Positions 52,667 through 61,025 of a DNA stretch of 64,000 nt are shown here, piece by piece. The DNA lies in assembly GCF_042610375.1 (NCBI RefSeq), contig NZ_JBGJZL010000014.1, positions 33,381 to 97,380 of the forward strand. The letters are read 5' to 3'. A program made the translations under genes and the position numbers. The stretch comes from CTSoil-075 sp042610375 (GTDB lineage Bacteria > Bacillota > Negativicutes > DSM-13327). Every line of letters begins with the position of its first letter. Within the stretch, counting starts at the first letter, position 1. The notes under the pieces were generated by a model. That model searched no databases. It was not told the DNA's origin and saw nothing but the letters and a program-made list of their open reading frames with translations.

Positions 52667-53917
52667 TTAAGATGCTGCTACAGCTTGTATGGCTTTAGCA
52701 ATCTTAGCAGCCATACCTTTAATTTTACTTGATGATACAGCACAGACAGCAATTCGAATACCTTTTGCTAGCGGTACTGCAAAGATATGGTCTTCATGTA
52801 ATTTTTCGCACACTGCATCAGGTTGATCTGCAGGTATAGTCAAGAAAAATCCTGCAATATATGGAAGCATCTTTAGATTAGCTTCCTTAGCTTCACTCAT
52901 AAAGATGTCTGCCCGGTTACGGATGAGTGCATAAAGTGCATCACGTTCTAACTCAGTTTGGGCTAAAAGTTCTTTGTCTTGATAAATAGTCGATAATAAG
53001 TTCATAGCACTATGAGTAATATTCGACCACGTAGCACGACTAGTATATTGATTTATATTTTTAAATTCTTCAATGACTTCTTTACTTGAAGAAACCCCAA
53101 TCATAGCACCTGTACGTTGTCCGTACATGGTAAAACCTTTAGACATACTACATGCGAGAATTGGGAATATATTAGTGGGTAAACCACCCAGTTTTTTCAA
53201 GAAAGCACGACAAGCGTTTTTTTCACCTGCATAATCGATATAAGCAACATCAATGAGTGGAATAATACGTTTTTCAGTATCTTGAGCACACTCTTTAAAT
53301 AATGCCAATACATTATCCCAGTCACTATCAGTTAAACTAAAACCCGTTGGATTATGAGCTGGTGTATTAATAATGACAACTACATTGGTTTGTTTACTTA
53401 ATAATTCTTTTACTTTTGCGCTAAAAGCAGCAATATTAAATTTTTGTTCTTCATCAAATAAAGTATAAGTATCCAATTTACGTAAACTATCTTGACAGAG
53501 CACTTTATAAGGTCCCCAATACCAGTCAGAAGTCAAAATAGTATCCCCTGCATCAGAATAATTCCAGATAGTATGATGAATGGCACCAGATCCGCCAGAT
53601 GTAGCAATCGCCTCAATATAAGCATCAGGTTTATGATCTGCAAAGGCTAAATTGATAAAAGCTTTCAAAAAAGCAGGTGAACCAGCAATAGGCGCATAGC
53701 TAATAATATTATTGATTGGTAATTCTCTAAACACTTTTTCAACAGTTGGTATGCAGGCTAATTTTTCTTGATCATCCATTAGAGCACCGATTGTAGCATT
53801 TACTACTTTATCATTACCATATTGAGCGGCATCTTTAACCGCAGCCGCATTAGCTCCAAAAATCTTATCTGTGGCACACTTTCCTTTGGCATGTGACGCG
53901 GCAACACTATCAGTCAT
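52667..53917 (-). CDS. Class I/II PLP-dependent aminotransferase
   Basis: 416 residues from the ATG at 53917 (AAGGGGG upstream); a longer frame to 53989 has no Shine-Dalgarno. Fold-type I signs: VNATIGALMDDQEKLA, SGGSGAIHHTIW, INTPAHNPTGFSL, LIDVAYIDYAGE (PLP Asp/Tyr) and the Schiff-base Lys in ACSMSKGFTMYGQRTG. This is the aromatic or aspartate aminotransferase branch of Firmicutes; the donor is unknown. Monocistronic. Confidence 0.92.
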   Translation of the reverse strand: MTDSVAASHAKGKCATDKIFGANAAAVKDAAQYGNDKVVNATIGALMDDQEKLACIPTVEKVFRELPINNIISYAPIAGSPAFLKAFINLAFADHKPDAYIEAIATSGGSGAIHHTIWNYSDAGDTILTSDWYWGPYKVLCQDSLRKLDTYTLFDEEQKFNIAAFSAKVKELLSKQTNVVVIINTPAHNPTGFSLTDSDWDNVLALFKECAQDTEKRIIPLIDVAYIDYAGEKNACRAFLKKLGGLPTNIFPILACSMSKGFTMYGQRTGAMIGVSSSKEVIEEFKNINQYTSRATWSNITHSAMNLLSTIYQDKELLAQTELERDALYALIRNRADIFMSEAKEANLKMLPYIAGFFLTIPADQPDAVCEKLHEDHIFAVPLAKGIRIAVCAVSSSKIKGMAAKIAKAIQAVAAS

Positions 53918-54076
53918 TTCTTTTCCCCCTTGACATTCTTTCACAAAGTCCCACTTCCACAATGGGAAAAAACCACTTTGGAAATACACTTGTGTTTGTG
54001 ATTATATTATCATAATTATTACTACCATTCCCTATTAATACATAAAACTCCTGCCTATATTCAATAAAAACATATA

Positions 54077-54109
54077 AAATATAAGCAGGCCTTTAGCCTG
54101 CTTATATTT
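54077..54109 (-). terminator. Terminator after the SASP gene
   Basis: AAATATAAGCAGGC (54077-54090) / GCCTGCTTATATTT (54096-54109), five-base loop; T-rich on the minus strand. Confidence 0.8.
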
Positions 54110-54116
54110 GAAAATT

Positions 54117-54323
54117 CTATTTTTGACCACTAATCTGATTTTCTTGAGCTTGAATCATCTTGCGTACCATTTGACCACCGACACGTCCATTGTCAGCTGA
54201 ACTTAAAGCACCTTTATAGGTATTCTTATAATCAGTTAATCCAATTTCAGCAGCGGTTTCTTCCTTCAATTGATCGAGAGCCTTTTGTGCGGCAGGATTC
54301 ACAGGTTTTTTACTCCTTGACAT
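54117..54323 (-). CDS. Alpha/beta-type small acid-soluble spore protein
   Basis: 68 residues from the ATG at 54323 (GGAGG upstream). It coats and protects DNA in the dormant spore and is degraded by the germination protease Gpr. The family pattern is clear: NPAAQKALDQLKEETAAEIG, then GLTDYKNTYKGALSSADNGRVGGQMVRKMI, with the usual EIG protease site and RVGGQMV motif. This is the strongest single sign that the organism makes endospores. Expression would be forespore specific (sigma G); I did not identify its promoter. Confidence 0.97.
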   Translation of the reverse strand: MSRSKKPVNPAAQKALDQLKEETAAEIGLTDYKNTYKGALSSADNGRVGGQMVRKMIQAQENQISGQK

Positions 54324-54439
54324 TACACAAGACCTCCATTCAATTTTATTAGGTTCTGATCCTATCTTGCCTATAATAGAATCATTTAATACATTGAAAA
54401 TTATGGTTATAGACTTTACAACAGACGCCAACAAATATA

Positions 54440-54476
54440 AAAACCTGCTCTTTAATAAGAACAGGTTTTTATATTT
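54440..54476 (-). terminator. Terminator after the superoxide reductase gene
   Basis: AAAAACCTG-c-TCTT / AAGA-a-CAGGTTTTT around TAAT, one mismatch, with T runs on both strands. Confidence 0.7.
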
Positions 54477-54483
54477 ATTCCTT

Positions 54484-54879
54484 TTAACCTTCAACAGCAA
54501 TAGCTTTAGAACTTTCCCATAAACCATGAATATTACAATAAGAAGTAGCCAATAATGTACCTGAAGTACTAATTTTCAAAACAGCTTTAGCTACTGGTTC
54601 AGCATAAACTGGTCCTTTATTAGCCCCTTCAACAGACTCACCATGAACATTAAATTCATAAGAACCAATTTCATAAGCAAATTTTCCATTATCAGGTTTA
54701 AAATATAATTTTATCCAACGAATATTATGTTCAGTAGTGTTAGGATGAGCAATTTCTTTACCTACAGATAAATCGACGCAGAATTTCTCACCAGCAGCCA
54801 CCTTTTCTGGTGCTTCAATTACCGGAGCATGTTTTTCAATTTTCCAATCGGCACTTTGTATTACATCAGCAATTTTCAT
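54484..54879 (-). CDS. Superoxide reductase, neelaredoxin class (1Fe-SOR)
   Basis: 131 residues. It reduces superoxide to hydrogen peroxide in anaerobes. All ligands of the Fe(His)4Cys centre are in place: His17 (EKHAPVIE, with Glu15), His45 (KEIAHPN), His51 (TEHNIRW), Cys115 and His118 (SYCNIHGLW). There is no N-terminal rubredoxin-like desulforedoxin domain, so it is class II/neelaredoxin. GGAGGA precedes the ATG. Monocistronic; the electron donor (rubredoxin) is not nearby. Confidence 0.95.
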   Translation of the reverse strand: MKIADVIQSADWKIEKHAPVIEAPEKVAAGEKFCVDLSVGKEIAHPNTTEHNIRWIKLYFKPDNGKFAYEIGSYEFNVHGESVEGANKGPVYAEPVAKAVLKISTSGTLLATSYCNIHGLWESSKAIAVEG

Positions 54880-54997
54880 AAATCAAAATCCTCCTTTTAA
54901 CATTTAATATTGGTTGGACCTATAGTTATATATTTGCCAACAATTCGGGAATTCCTTTTTAGTTTATATCTTTTTTTAATAATTATAACTATTTTCT

Positions 54998-56125
54998 CTA
55001 TGGCCTAGATAAATTGACTTGTAACCTGCGCACTAATTTTCGTTCAACCTTATTCCATTCTTCTGGATCTTCCACTACAAGGGGTAGTAACTCCAATGAT
55101 GTGTTGCATTTAAAATTTGCTTTGAGTATCTGTAATCCTTCTAAACCAGTCGTCGCGCTACAAGCCATAATTAAACTTTCTCGCTCAGCTTTACTTTCAA
55201 TGAAACATTCAGCATTTCCACTTTCTCTTGACATGCCATAAATATAAGCTGTCTGAAATACAGGTATATGAGCATAGATGACAGACATTATCTTGATAAG
55301 AATTCCTGCGCACAACTCTAAATATTGTTTATTAATGACACGCATTTCTTTTTCTGTAAAAGTTGGGCGTCCCGATGATTGTACTACACACGTGATATTG
55401 GGGATAATCGTTTTAGGAGGGAACCAGACTTTTATTGATGGAATATTATGATATAAGTCAATTTCAACACTGGTGTCGAAGAAAAAATTAAGTTGATCTA
55501 ATACATTTTCGATTTTAGCAAAAACTGATGAAATCTCTCCAGAAAATAAATCTTCAATAATTTTAATTCGTTCATTTTCATCCTTTTCGTGTTGTTCTCT
55601 CTCATCTGCAATTTTCTTTTTTTCATATGCAACTCGATTATCAATTTCTGTTTGTTTTTCCAATAATGTTCTTTCAATATAAAGGTGTCGTTCTTGTATG
55701 AGTAAAAACAATAAAATTAGTAATGCGAGAACACTAGCACCTGACATCCACAATACTATACTATTAGTTCCAACAATCAATATAAAAGCAGCAACAATTA
55801 ATAAAATACCTCGCGCAATAATTGGGATGAAAAATTGACTTTCAGCGGCAACTTGCGCATCCTTTAACATATAGGAGTAGTCTGGTACTACTCTTTCTTT
55901 AAAAATGTTTCTAACCATCAGCGGTGTATAGTCAAATTCTTCATAGGAAAACTGACTTACTTCCAATAATTTATTCTCTACTGCCTGATAGTGCTCAGAT
56001 TCTCGTCGCCAACGCTCAGCTTGGTCCACATGACGAAAGTATAACTCATCAACATAAATTTTTGTTTTTTCTTGCCGTGCACCTTGATTCTTTTTTGTTG
56101 ATACACGATCTGTATTTTTAGCCAT
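54998..56125 (-). CDS. Membrane protein with coiled coil and cytosolic domain, unknown function
   Basis: 375 residues. N-terminal charged part with YFRHVDQAERWRRESEHYQ. Two adjacent membrane helices at about 100-120 and 125-145 (IIARGILLIVAAFILIVG, WMSGASVLALLILLFLLI). A long charged coiled coil of about 50 residues (RHLYIERTLLEKQTEID ... EREQHEKDENERIKII) follows. The C-terminal domain (about 205-375) has FFDTSVEIDLYHNIPS, YIYGMSRESGNAECFI and LVVEDPEEWNKVERKLVRR. I recognise no family. Translation is clean with an ATG start and AGAGAGGC upstream. It may be a lineage-specific signalling or stress protein. Confidence 0.7.
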   Translation of the reverse strand: MAKNTDRVSTKKNQGARQEKTKIYVDELYFRHVDQAERWRRESEHYQAVENKLLEVSQFSYEEFDYTPLMVRNIFKERVVPDYSYMLKDAQVAAESQFFIPIIARGILLIVAAFILIVGTNSIVLWMSGASVLALLILLFLLIQERHLYIERTLLEKQTEIDNRVAYEKKKIADEREQHEKDENERIKIIEDLFSGEISSVFAKIENVLDQLNFFFDTSVEIDLYHNIPSIKVWFPPKTIIPNITCVVQSSGRPTFTEKEMRVINKQYLELCAGILIKIMSVIYAHIPVFQTAYIYGMSRESGNAECFIESKAERESLIMACSATTGLEGLQILKANFKCNTSLELLPLVVEDPEEWNKVERKLVRRLQVNLSRP

Positions 56126-56468
56126 ACTCTTGCCTCTCTTTCAACCACTCTCATTACATGTTTAATTACTCTATTTTCTTATTTTAAACCAAAAGCAAAG
56201 ATATTCCTAATTATTTATTATAAAAAGAATAGACAAAGTGTATATTTTATGATACATTTTGATAAAATAACCTTTAATTTAGTCCAGAGAGACTAATAAG
56301 GTGCACAATGACGAGTCTTACCCAGACTGTGTCTCTACTGCCCTTAAAACTCTTGCTCTGGTAAGAGTTTTTTTATTGCGCAGTCAGCTTTATTGTAAGC
56401 AAGGGCAACTAAGGCTTAGAGCAAGCCAGGTTTTCTTTGTGTGCCGAAGGTAACTAAGGAGATATTTT
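56126..56468 (+). other. 5' UTR and promoter region of uraA
   Basis: A 340-base region with the uraA promoter, the PyrR attenuator (56281-56375) and a leader to the ATG. No ORF is supported. After the terminator the sequence up to the start is AT-rich with AAGGAG before the ATG. Confidence 0.6.
56281..56375 (+). promoter_or_regulatory. PyrR-type attenuator upstream of uraA
   Basis: AGTCCAGAGAGACT at 56281-56294 matches the PyrR RNA-binding consensus (ARUCCNGNGAGGYU). About 50 bases later is an intrinsic terminator, AAACTCTT / AAGAGTTT (56347-56370) followed by a T run. UMP-bound PyrR would stabilise the anti-antiterminator and stop transcription when uridine nucleotides are abundant. Confidence 0.85.
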
Positions 56469-57722
56469 ATGAATACACGTATTATTCAAGTCGAGGAAAA
56501 ACTACCTCTATTGCAAACATTCCCTCTCAGTCTACAACATCTTTTTGCCATGTTTGGTGCCACAGTGCTTGTACCTATTTTATTTAAAGTCAACCCGGCA
56601 ACCATCTTATTATTTAATGGTATTGGTACTCTTTTATATCTTTTTATTTGTAAAGGTAAAATCCCTGCTTATCTTGGTTCCAGTTTTGCGTTCTTATCAC
56701 CTGTATTTATCATTTTACCTCAATATGGATATAACGCAGCTTTAGGTGGTTTTATTGCCGCTGGCGTTGTTTTTTCCTTAGTATCTCTCATGATTAGTGT
56801 TGTTGGTACAAAATGGATTGATACAGTCTTCCCACCAGCAGCAATGGGCGCTATTGTCGCTGTTATCGGTTTAGAATTGGCACCTGTTGCCGCTGATATG
56901 GCAGGTCTTACTGCTAAAACATTAGATGCTAATGTTATTACGGTTTCTATGTTTACCTTAGCAGTGACAGTTCTCGGTTCAATCATGTTCCGTGGCTTTT
57001 TAGCCATTATCCCTATCTTAATCGGAGTCTTCGCAGGGTATGCGTTATCCTTTATCCTAGGGTTAGTAGATTTAGCCCCGATCGCCGCTGCTCCATGGTT
57101 CGCTGTTCCTACATTGTATACTCCTGAATTTAATTTTAATGCTATTGCCATTATCTTGCCTGCAGCTTTAGTTGTCATTGCAGAACACATCGGACACTTA
57201 GTCGTCACAGGCAACATTGTTGGTCGTAATTTAACTAAAGATCCTGGACTGCATCGTTCATTACTTGGTAACGGACTTTCCACAATCATCTCTGGATTTT
57301 TTGGTTCCACTCCAAATACTACCTATGGCGAAAATATTGGTGTTATGGCGATCACTAAAGTATATAGCGTTCAAGTTATTGCTGGTGCTGCGATACTGGC
57401 AATTATCCTTTCCTTCGTCGGTAAATTAGCTGCTGCGATTCAAAGTATCCCAGTCCCAGTTATGGGTGGCGTTTCCCTCTTATTATTCGGTGTTATTGCT
57501 GCTTCAGGTATACGTATACTCGTTGAGTCTAAAGTGGATTATAGCCGCGCACGTAATCTTATTTTAACTTCAATTGTGTTAATTCTCGGCATCAGTGGTG
57601 CCAGCATTACACTTGGTACCGTAACCATGAAAGGCATGGCACTAGCCACGATTGTATCAATTATTCTTAGCTTGAGCCTTAAGATCTTAGATATCCTAGG
57701 ACTTACGAACGATAAAATCTAA
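56469..57722 (+). CDS. uraA: Uracil permease (NCS2 family)
   Basis: 417 residues, about 14 membrane helices. NCS2 signature and uracil-specific residues: PLSLQHLFAMFGATVLVPIL at the start, FVPVFI-like region FLSPVFIILPQYGY, ALVVIAEHIGHLVVTGNIVG (Glu of helix 8), and FFGSTPNTTYGENIGVMAITK (helix 10). It imports uracil for salvage. The PyrR attenuator upstream ties it to pyrimidine control. AAGGAG precedes the ATG. Confidence 0.95.
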   Translation: MNTRIIQVEEKLPLLQTFPLSLQHLFAMFGATVLVPILFKVNPATILLFNGIGTLLYLFICKGKIPAYLGSSFAFLSPVFIILPQYGYNAALGGFIAAGVVFSLVSLMISVVGTKWIDTVFPPAAMGAIVAVIGLELAPVAADMAGLTAKTLDANVITVSMFTLAVTVLGSIMFRGFLAIIPILIGVFAGYALSFILGLVDLAPIAAAPWFAVPTLYTPEFNFNAIAIILPAALVVIAEHIGHLVVTGNIVGRNLTKDPGLHRSLLGNGLSTIISGFFGSTPNTTYGENIGVMAITKVYSVQVIAGAAILAIILSFVGKLAAAIQSIPVPVMGGVSLLLFGVIAASGIRILVESKVDYSRARNLILTSIVLILGISGASITLGTVTMKGMALATIVSIILSLSLKILDILGLTNDKI

Positions 57723-57780
57723 TTTTCCCCTATAAGAAAAGACTTGGAATCAAGAAAGTATTATGCTTGCTGATTCCGTA

Positions 57781-57813
57781 AAAAAAGCTTCCGCATATGC
57801 GGAAGCTTTTTTT
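57781..57813. terminator. Bidirectional terminator between uraA and yajQ
   Basis: AAAAAAGCTTCCGCATATGCGGAAGCTTTTTTT-type stem: AAAAAGCTTCCGCAT pairs with ATGCGGAAGCTTTTT; A and T runs on both sides. Confidence 0.9.
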
Positions 57814-57822
57814 GTTAATTTT

Positions 57823-58445
57823 TTATGAACGGAAATTGACAAATTGTAAATCAATACCAAAATCATGTTGTCTTAATTGAGCAATTGCGCTTTGTAAATC
57901 ATCTTTATTTTTACCAATGACTCGTACTTGATCATCTTGATATTGGCCTTGAACTTTTAATTTACTACTTTTAATAAAAGAAATTACATCTTTAGCTTTT
58001 TCCTTGTCAATGCCTTTTTTGACAGTAACNCTTTATTTTTACCAATGACTCGTACTTGATCATCTTGATATTGGCCTTGAACTTTTAATTTACTACTTTT
58101 AATAAAAGAAATTACATCTTTAGCTTTTTCCTTGTCAATGCCTTTTTTGACAGTAACAATTTGTCTTACAGTTCCACTAAAACCCGATTCTACCTTGCCA
58201 TAATCTAAATTTTTTAGAGAAATACCACGTTTAATAATTTTGGCTTGTAAAATTTCGATTACGTTTTTTAGTTTATGATCATCATCACCAACCACTTTAA
58301 TTTGAGCACCTTCTAAAGTCACTGAAGCTTTACTACCACGAAAATCAAACCGTTGACCCACTTCTTTTACTGTTTGGTTTACAGCATTATCAACTTCCTG
58401 TAAATCTACATCGGATACAACGTCAAAAGAACAATCCTTCGCCAT
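57823..58445 (-). pseudogene. yajQ: YajQ family nucleotide-binding protein, interrupted by an assembly fault
   Basis: The ATG at 58445 (GGAGG upstream) opens the YajQ pattern: MAKDCSFDVVSDVDLQEVDN, FDFRGSKASVTLEGAQIKVV, KAKIIKRG-like region, GQYQDDQVRVIGKNK. After that residue the sequence carries an N at 58030 and repeats itself. Past the repeat the C-terminal end, DDLQSAIAQLRQHDFGIDLQFVNFRS and stop at 57825, is present in another frame. Removing the N and one 127-base copy (57903-58029 equals 58031-58157) restores one frame of about 164 residues. The gene is therefore probably intact in the organism; the break is technical. Confidence 0.85.
57903..58157. repeat. Exact 127-base tandem duplication around an N
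   Basis: 57903-58029 and 58031-58157 are identical base for base, separated only by the ambiguous base at 58030. This looks like two overlapping contig ends joined without merging. Confidence 0.95.
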
Positions 58446-58469
58446 ACTATGAACCTCCATTTATAATAT

Positions 58470-58721
58470 TTATTTTCTAAGCCCTATCCTTACTGTTTTG
58501 CGAACTACCACATAAAAAAATGCTAATACTCCACCAATCGTAAAGAAAAAAGCTACTGGCTTGACCATCAAAAGCTCAGAACTACCTACTAAACTAAATA
58601 GCAATGATGTCATGTATGCCAAGAATAATTCGCCGTATCTAGAACTATTCCGCCGAGGAGCAATAAACACCCAAACTAAAAATCCCAAAGCAACAATATT
58701 GCTATTTTGCATTAATTCCAT
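58470..58721 (-). CDS. Small membrane protein of unknown function
   Basis: 83 residues from the ATG at 58721 (GAGGTG upstream; a longer frame to 58751 lacks it). Three hydrophobic stretches, about 8-20, 35-50 and 57-75 (NIVALGFLVWVFIA, LAYMTSLLFSLVG, AFFFTIGGVLAFFYVVV), with a basic C-terminus. No family recognised. It ends 25 bases before the yajQ start and may be cotranscribed with it. Confidence 0.6.
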   Translation of the reverse strand: MELMQNSNIVALGFLVWVFIAPRRNSSRYGELFLAYMTSLLFSLVGSSELLMVKPVAFFFTIGGVLAFFYVVVRKTVRIGLRK

Positions 58722-58905
58722 ATTAGTCACCTCATTATAAGCAGTTAACACTTATAAATTCGGACAAAAAGTACTTTTTCCTGCATGTTTTTATAATAAT
58801 ATTTCTTTTTTACAAACAATTTATATAGTGTCATTATGTTTCTGGTCTTCATATGATGTATCAGATACTCTAATAAAATATCAATAAAGGAGGCTATCAA
58901 AATTT

Positions 58906-59235
58906 ATGGATGGCAAATATCCACATTGGTATCATGATGAAATGGAAGAATGTTGCCCCCCTATGGGGCAAGTGATGATGCACCAAGAATGTATGCCACC
59001 TAAAGCATATGCATATCCTGAAAATTCTTTCAAAGATCGCTTGTTATGTATGTTGGGCGATGATGTCATTTTTTCAGTTGATGCACGCATATGTCGCCAA
59101 GAATCATTTTGTGGTACCTTATGTCATGTCGGTTGTGATTTTATTATTGTTAATATCTGCAAGCATCGCAAACCTCTATCAATGATGGTACCTATTAAAA
59201 TGCTTCGATTCATTGGTCCTAAATCAAATTGCTAA
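58906..59235 (+). CDS. Small Cys-rich protein, spore-coat-like, perhaps LSm-fold
   Basis: 109 residues with AGGAGG before the ATG. The first 40 residues are Met/Pro/His/Cys-rich (HDEMEECCPPMGQVMMHQEC). The rest has two beta hairpins (DDVIFSVDARICRQESFCGTL, CDFIIVNICKHRKPLSMMVPIKMLRFI), a pattern like the DUF2642/YuzF-type Sm-like spore proteins. This comparison is by eye and uncertain. Ten cysteines suggest cross-linking in the coat. Confidence 0.6.
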   Translation: MDGKYPHWYHDEMEECCPPMGQVMMHQECMPPKAYAYPENSFKDRLLCMLGDDVIFSVDARICRQESFCGTLCHVGCDFIIVNICKHRKPLSMMVPIKMLRFIGPKSNC

Positions 59236-59318
59236 TTTACAAATTATTAACCAAACCTTCATATTGTATTCACTCATAGCATAAAATACGGAAAATTCCT
59301 TTGCGACAGGGAGGTATT

Positions 59319-59789
59319 ATGTTGAAGAGAACACAAACAAAAAAACCGATGTCACTTGATTTAGAGCATATTCGTATGCTTCATGCTGAAGCGATTGAAC
59401 AATTAGATTTAATGTATACAACATTGGAAGCAGCTGAACAAGCTAACGATACAATGCGTGATCGTCTGGATGACATGTCTATAAACCACTGGGATGCCTA
59501 TATGGACGTCACCCATCTTATCTGTATGCACGATGAAGCCATGAGTTCTGCAATGAAAAAATATAGCACACAAATGAGAGAAGCACAAAATGACTCTGGA
59601 GAGCGTCAATTAGGTCTACATCGTGTATGCCTCCTCTTCTTATTACTAGCCCTACTACGTCATCATCGTCGATTAGAACATATTTTCAGCTTGCGAGGCA
59701 CTCCCATGAATGATTACTTTCAAGAATCTCTAACGATGGAACGAGAACATATTTCTCATTTAATTGCGATGACACAAACTCTACTATAA
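59319..59789 (+). CDS. Small helical protein of unknown function
   Basis: 156 residues from the ATG at 59319, with GGGAGG upstream. Mostly helical (DLEHIRMLHAEAIEQLDLMY, LEAAEQANDTMRDRLDDM, then a hydrophobic-basic stretch VCLLFLLLALLRHHRRL near 110-126, and a helical tail). No family recognised. The Leu stretch may be a membrane-associated helix. It follows another spore-type small gene by 84 bases and may belong to the same regulon. Confidence 0.6.
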   Translation: MLKRTQTKKPMSLDLEHIRMLHAEAIEQLDLMYTTLEAAEQANDTMRDRLDDMSINHWDAYMDVTHLICMHDEAMSSAMKKYSTQMREAQNDSGERQLGLHRVCLLFLLLALLRHHRRLEHIFSLRGTPMNDYFQESLTMEREHISHLIAMTQTLL

Positions 59790-59897
59790 GATAAGATTTG
59801 GCTTATAACAAGTCCTCAGATACAGACACAATCTTTAGTCGTCCTTACTTGGAATCAAAAAATCTATCTTTTTTTGATTCCACAAATAATGAGTGGG

Positions 59898-59924
59898 AAA
59901 GGGCAATCCTTCGATTGTCCTTTT
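59898..59924 (+). terminator. Terminator-like hairpin between the 59319 gene and the RluA gene
   Basis: AAAGGGCAATC (59898-59908) / GATTGTCCTTT (59913-59923), one G-U pair, loop CTTC, then T residues. A second hairpin, GGAATCAAAAA / TTTTTGATTCC, lies just before it (59851-59881). Confidence 0.55.
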
Positions 59925-60036
59925 AACTCGTATAAAGGATTTTTCTATCTATTTACCGAAATTAAGTATTACATCAATATAAATTTAAATTTTGTAGATA
60001 CTATTTGTTTAGATATACCTAGAAGGAGTACTCATA

Positions 60037-60906
60037 ATGGATTTATTAGTTCCTGACTCGACAGGTCCCATACCTATAAAAGATTATCTACGCCGTCATA
60101 TCGGCTTTTCACTTACCATCTGGCGAAAGATTAAACACTCAGGTACTTTATTGGTTAATGATCAAAAAATCCCTCTCAACCATATTCTATCTCCTGGAGA
60201 TAAGATCACTGTCAATTGGCAACAAGAGTGTACAATCATACCGACTGAGCTGCCACTTACCATTTGTTATGAAGACGAGTATCTTCTGATCGTAGACAAG
60301 CCTGCAGGTATGTTAGTACACCCTACTACTTCAGAACATCAAATGACTCTCGGTAATGCGATCATGTATTATTTTCAAAAGAATCAACTGCCTTATAGCT
60401 TTCACCCCGTCCATCGTCTAGATCGCAATACCTCAGGTCTAGTCCTTATTGCGAAGTTACCTCATATTCAACATTTACTCTCTCACAATGATATAAAGAA
60501 TATTAAACGTCAATATCTGGCCTTTGTTTCAGGTTTAATCATACCTGATGAAGGTATAATTGATGCACCGATTGCTCGACATCCAGATAGTATCATCCAA
60601 CGTGTTGTTGATGAGAACGGTCAAAATGCTACGACTAAGTATAAAGTAATCAAAAACTTTAAAGAAGCAAGTTTAGTAGAATTGGCGCTTTTAACTGGTC
60701 GTACTCATCAAATTAGAGTACATTTATCATTTCTTGGGCATCCTTTGTTAGGAGATGATCTCTATGGTGGATCAAGGAACCTGATTGGACGACAAGCTTT
60801 ACATGCTGCTCGGCTATACTTCACCCATCCTGTTTCTGGCGAAATCATTGATATCTCAAGCCCACTCCCTGCAGACTTGCTAGAATTAATAGAAAAAATC
60901 AGCTAG
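60037..60906 (+). CDS. RluA family rRNA/tRNA pseudouridine synthase
   Basis: 289 residues. An S4-like RNA-binding domain (about 12-75: IKDYLRRHIGFSLTIWRKIKH ... NDQKIPLNHILSPGDKI) is followed by the catalytic domain with VDKPAGMLVHPT, the signature HRLDRNTSGLVLIAK (catalytic Asp in HRLD) and LLTGRTHQIRVHLSFLGHPLLGD. The exact uridine target (RluC, RluD or RluA sites) cannot be read off. AGAAGGAG precedes the ATG. Monocistronic. Confidence 0.93.
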   Translation: MDLLVPDSTGPIPIKDYLRRHIGFSLTIWRKIKHSGTLLVNDQKIPLNHILSPGDKITVNWQQECTIIPTELPLTICYEDEYLLIVDKPAGMLVHPTTSEHQMTLGNAIMYYFQKNQLPYSFHPVHRLDRNTSGLVLIAKLPHIQHLLSHNDIKNIKRQYLAFVSGLIIPDEGIIDAPIARHPDSIIQRVVDENGQNATTKYKVIKNFKEASLVELALLTGRTHQIRVHLSFLGHPLLGDDLYGGSRNLIGRQALHAARLYFTHPVSGEIIDISSPLPADLLELIEKIS

Positions 60907-60950
60907 CAGTAAAAGTATAATTTATAACTTGTCAGTATAATCATATTTTA

Positions 60951-60979
60951 TTACATTATTATCCGCAATATGTTATAAT
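60951..60979 (+). promoter_or_regulatory. fba promoter with extended -10
   Basis: TTACAT (60951-60956), 17-base spacer, TG-t-TATAAT with the hexamer at 60974-60979. Initiation near 60986 gives a leader of about 40 bases to the TTG start. Confidence 0.65.
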
Positions 60980-61025
60980 GAAACAACATAAATACCATAT
61001 GATACAAATATTAGGAGGGATTACC

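Noticed and set aside
56720..57310. 196-codon frame antisense to uraA
   Set aside because: Shadow of the permease gene; Pro/Ala/Lys-rich composition typical of antisense to membrane proteins.
57903..58157. Biological tandem duplication
   Set aside because: Exact identity plus the ambiguous base at the junction and restored YajQ frame on removal fit an assembly join instead.
57984..58460. A shorter yajQ variant ending just past the N
   Set aside because: Its C-terminus is an artefact of the duplicated segment; the genuine end is at 57823.
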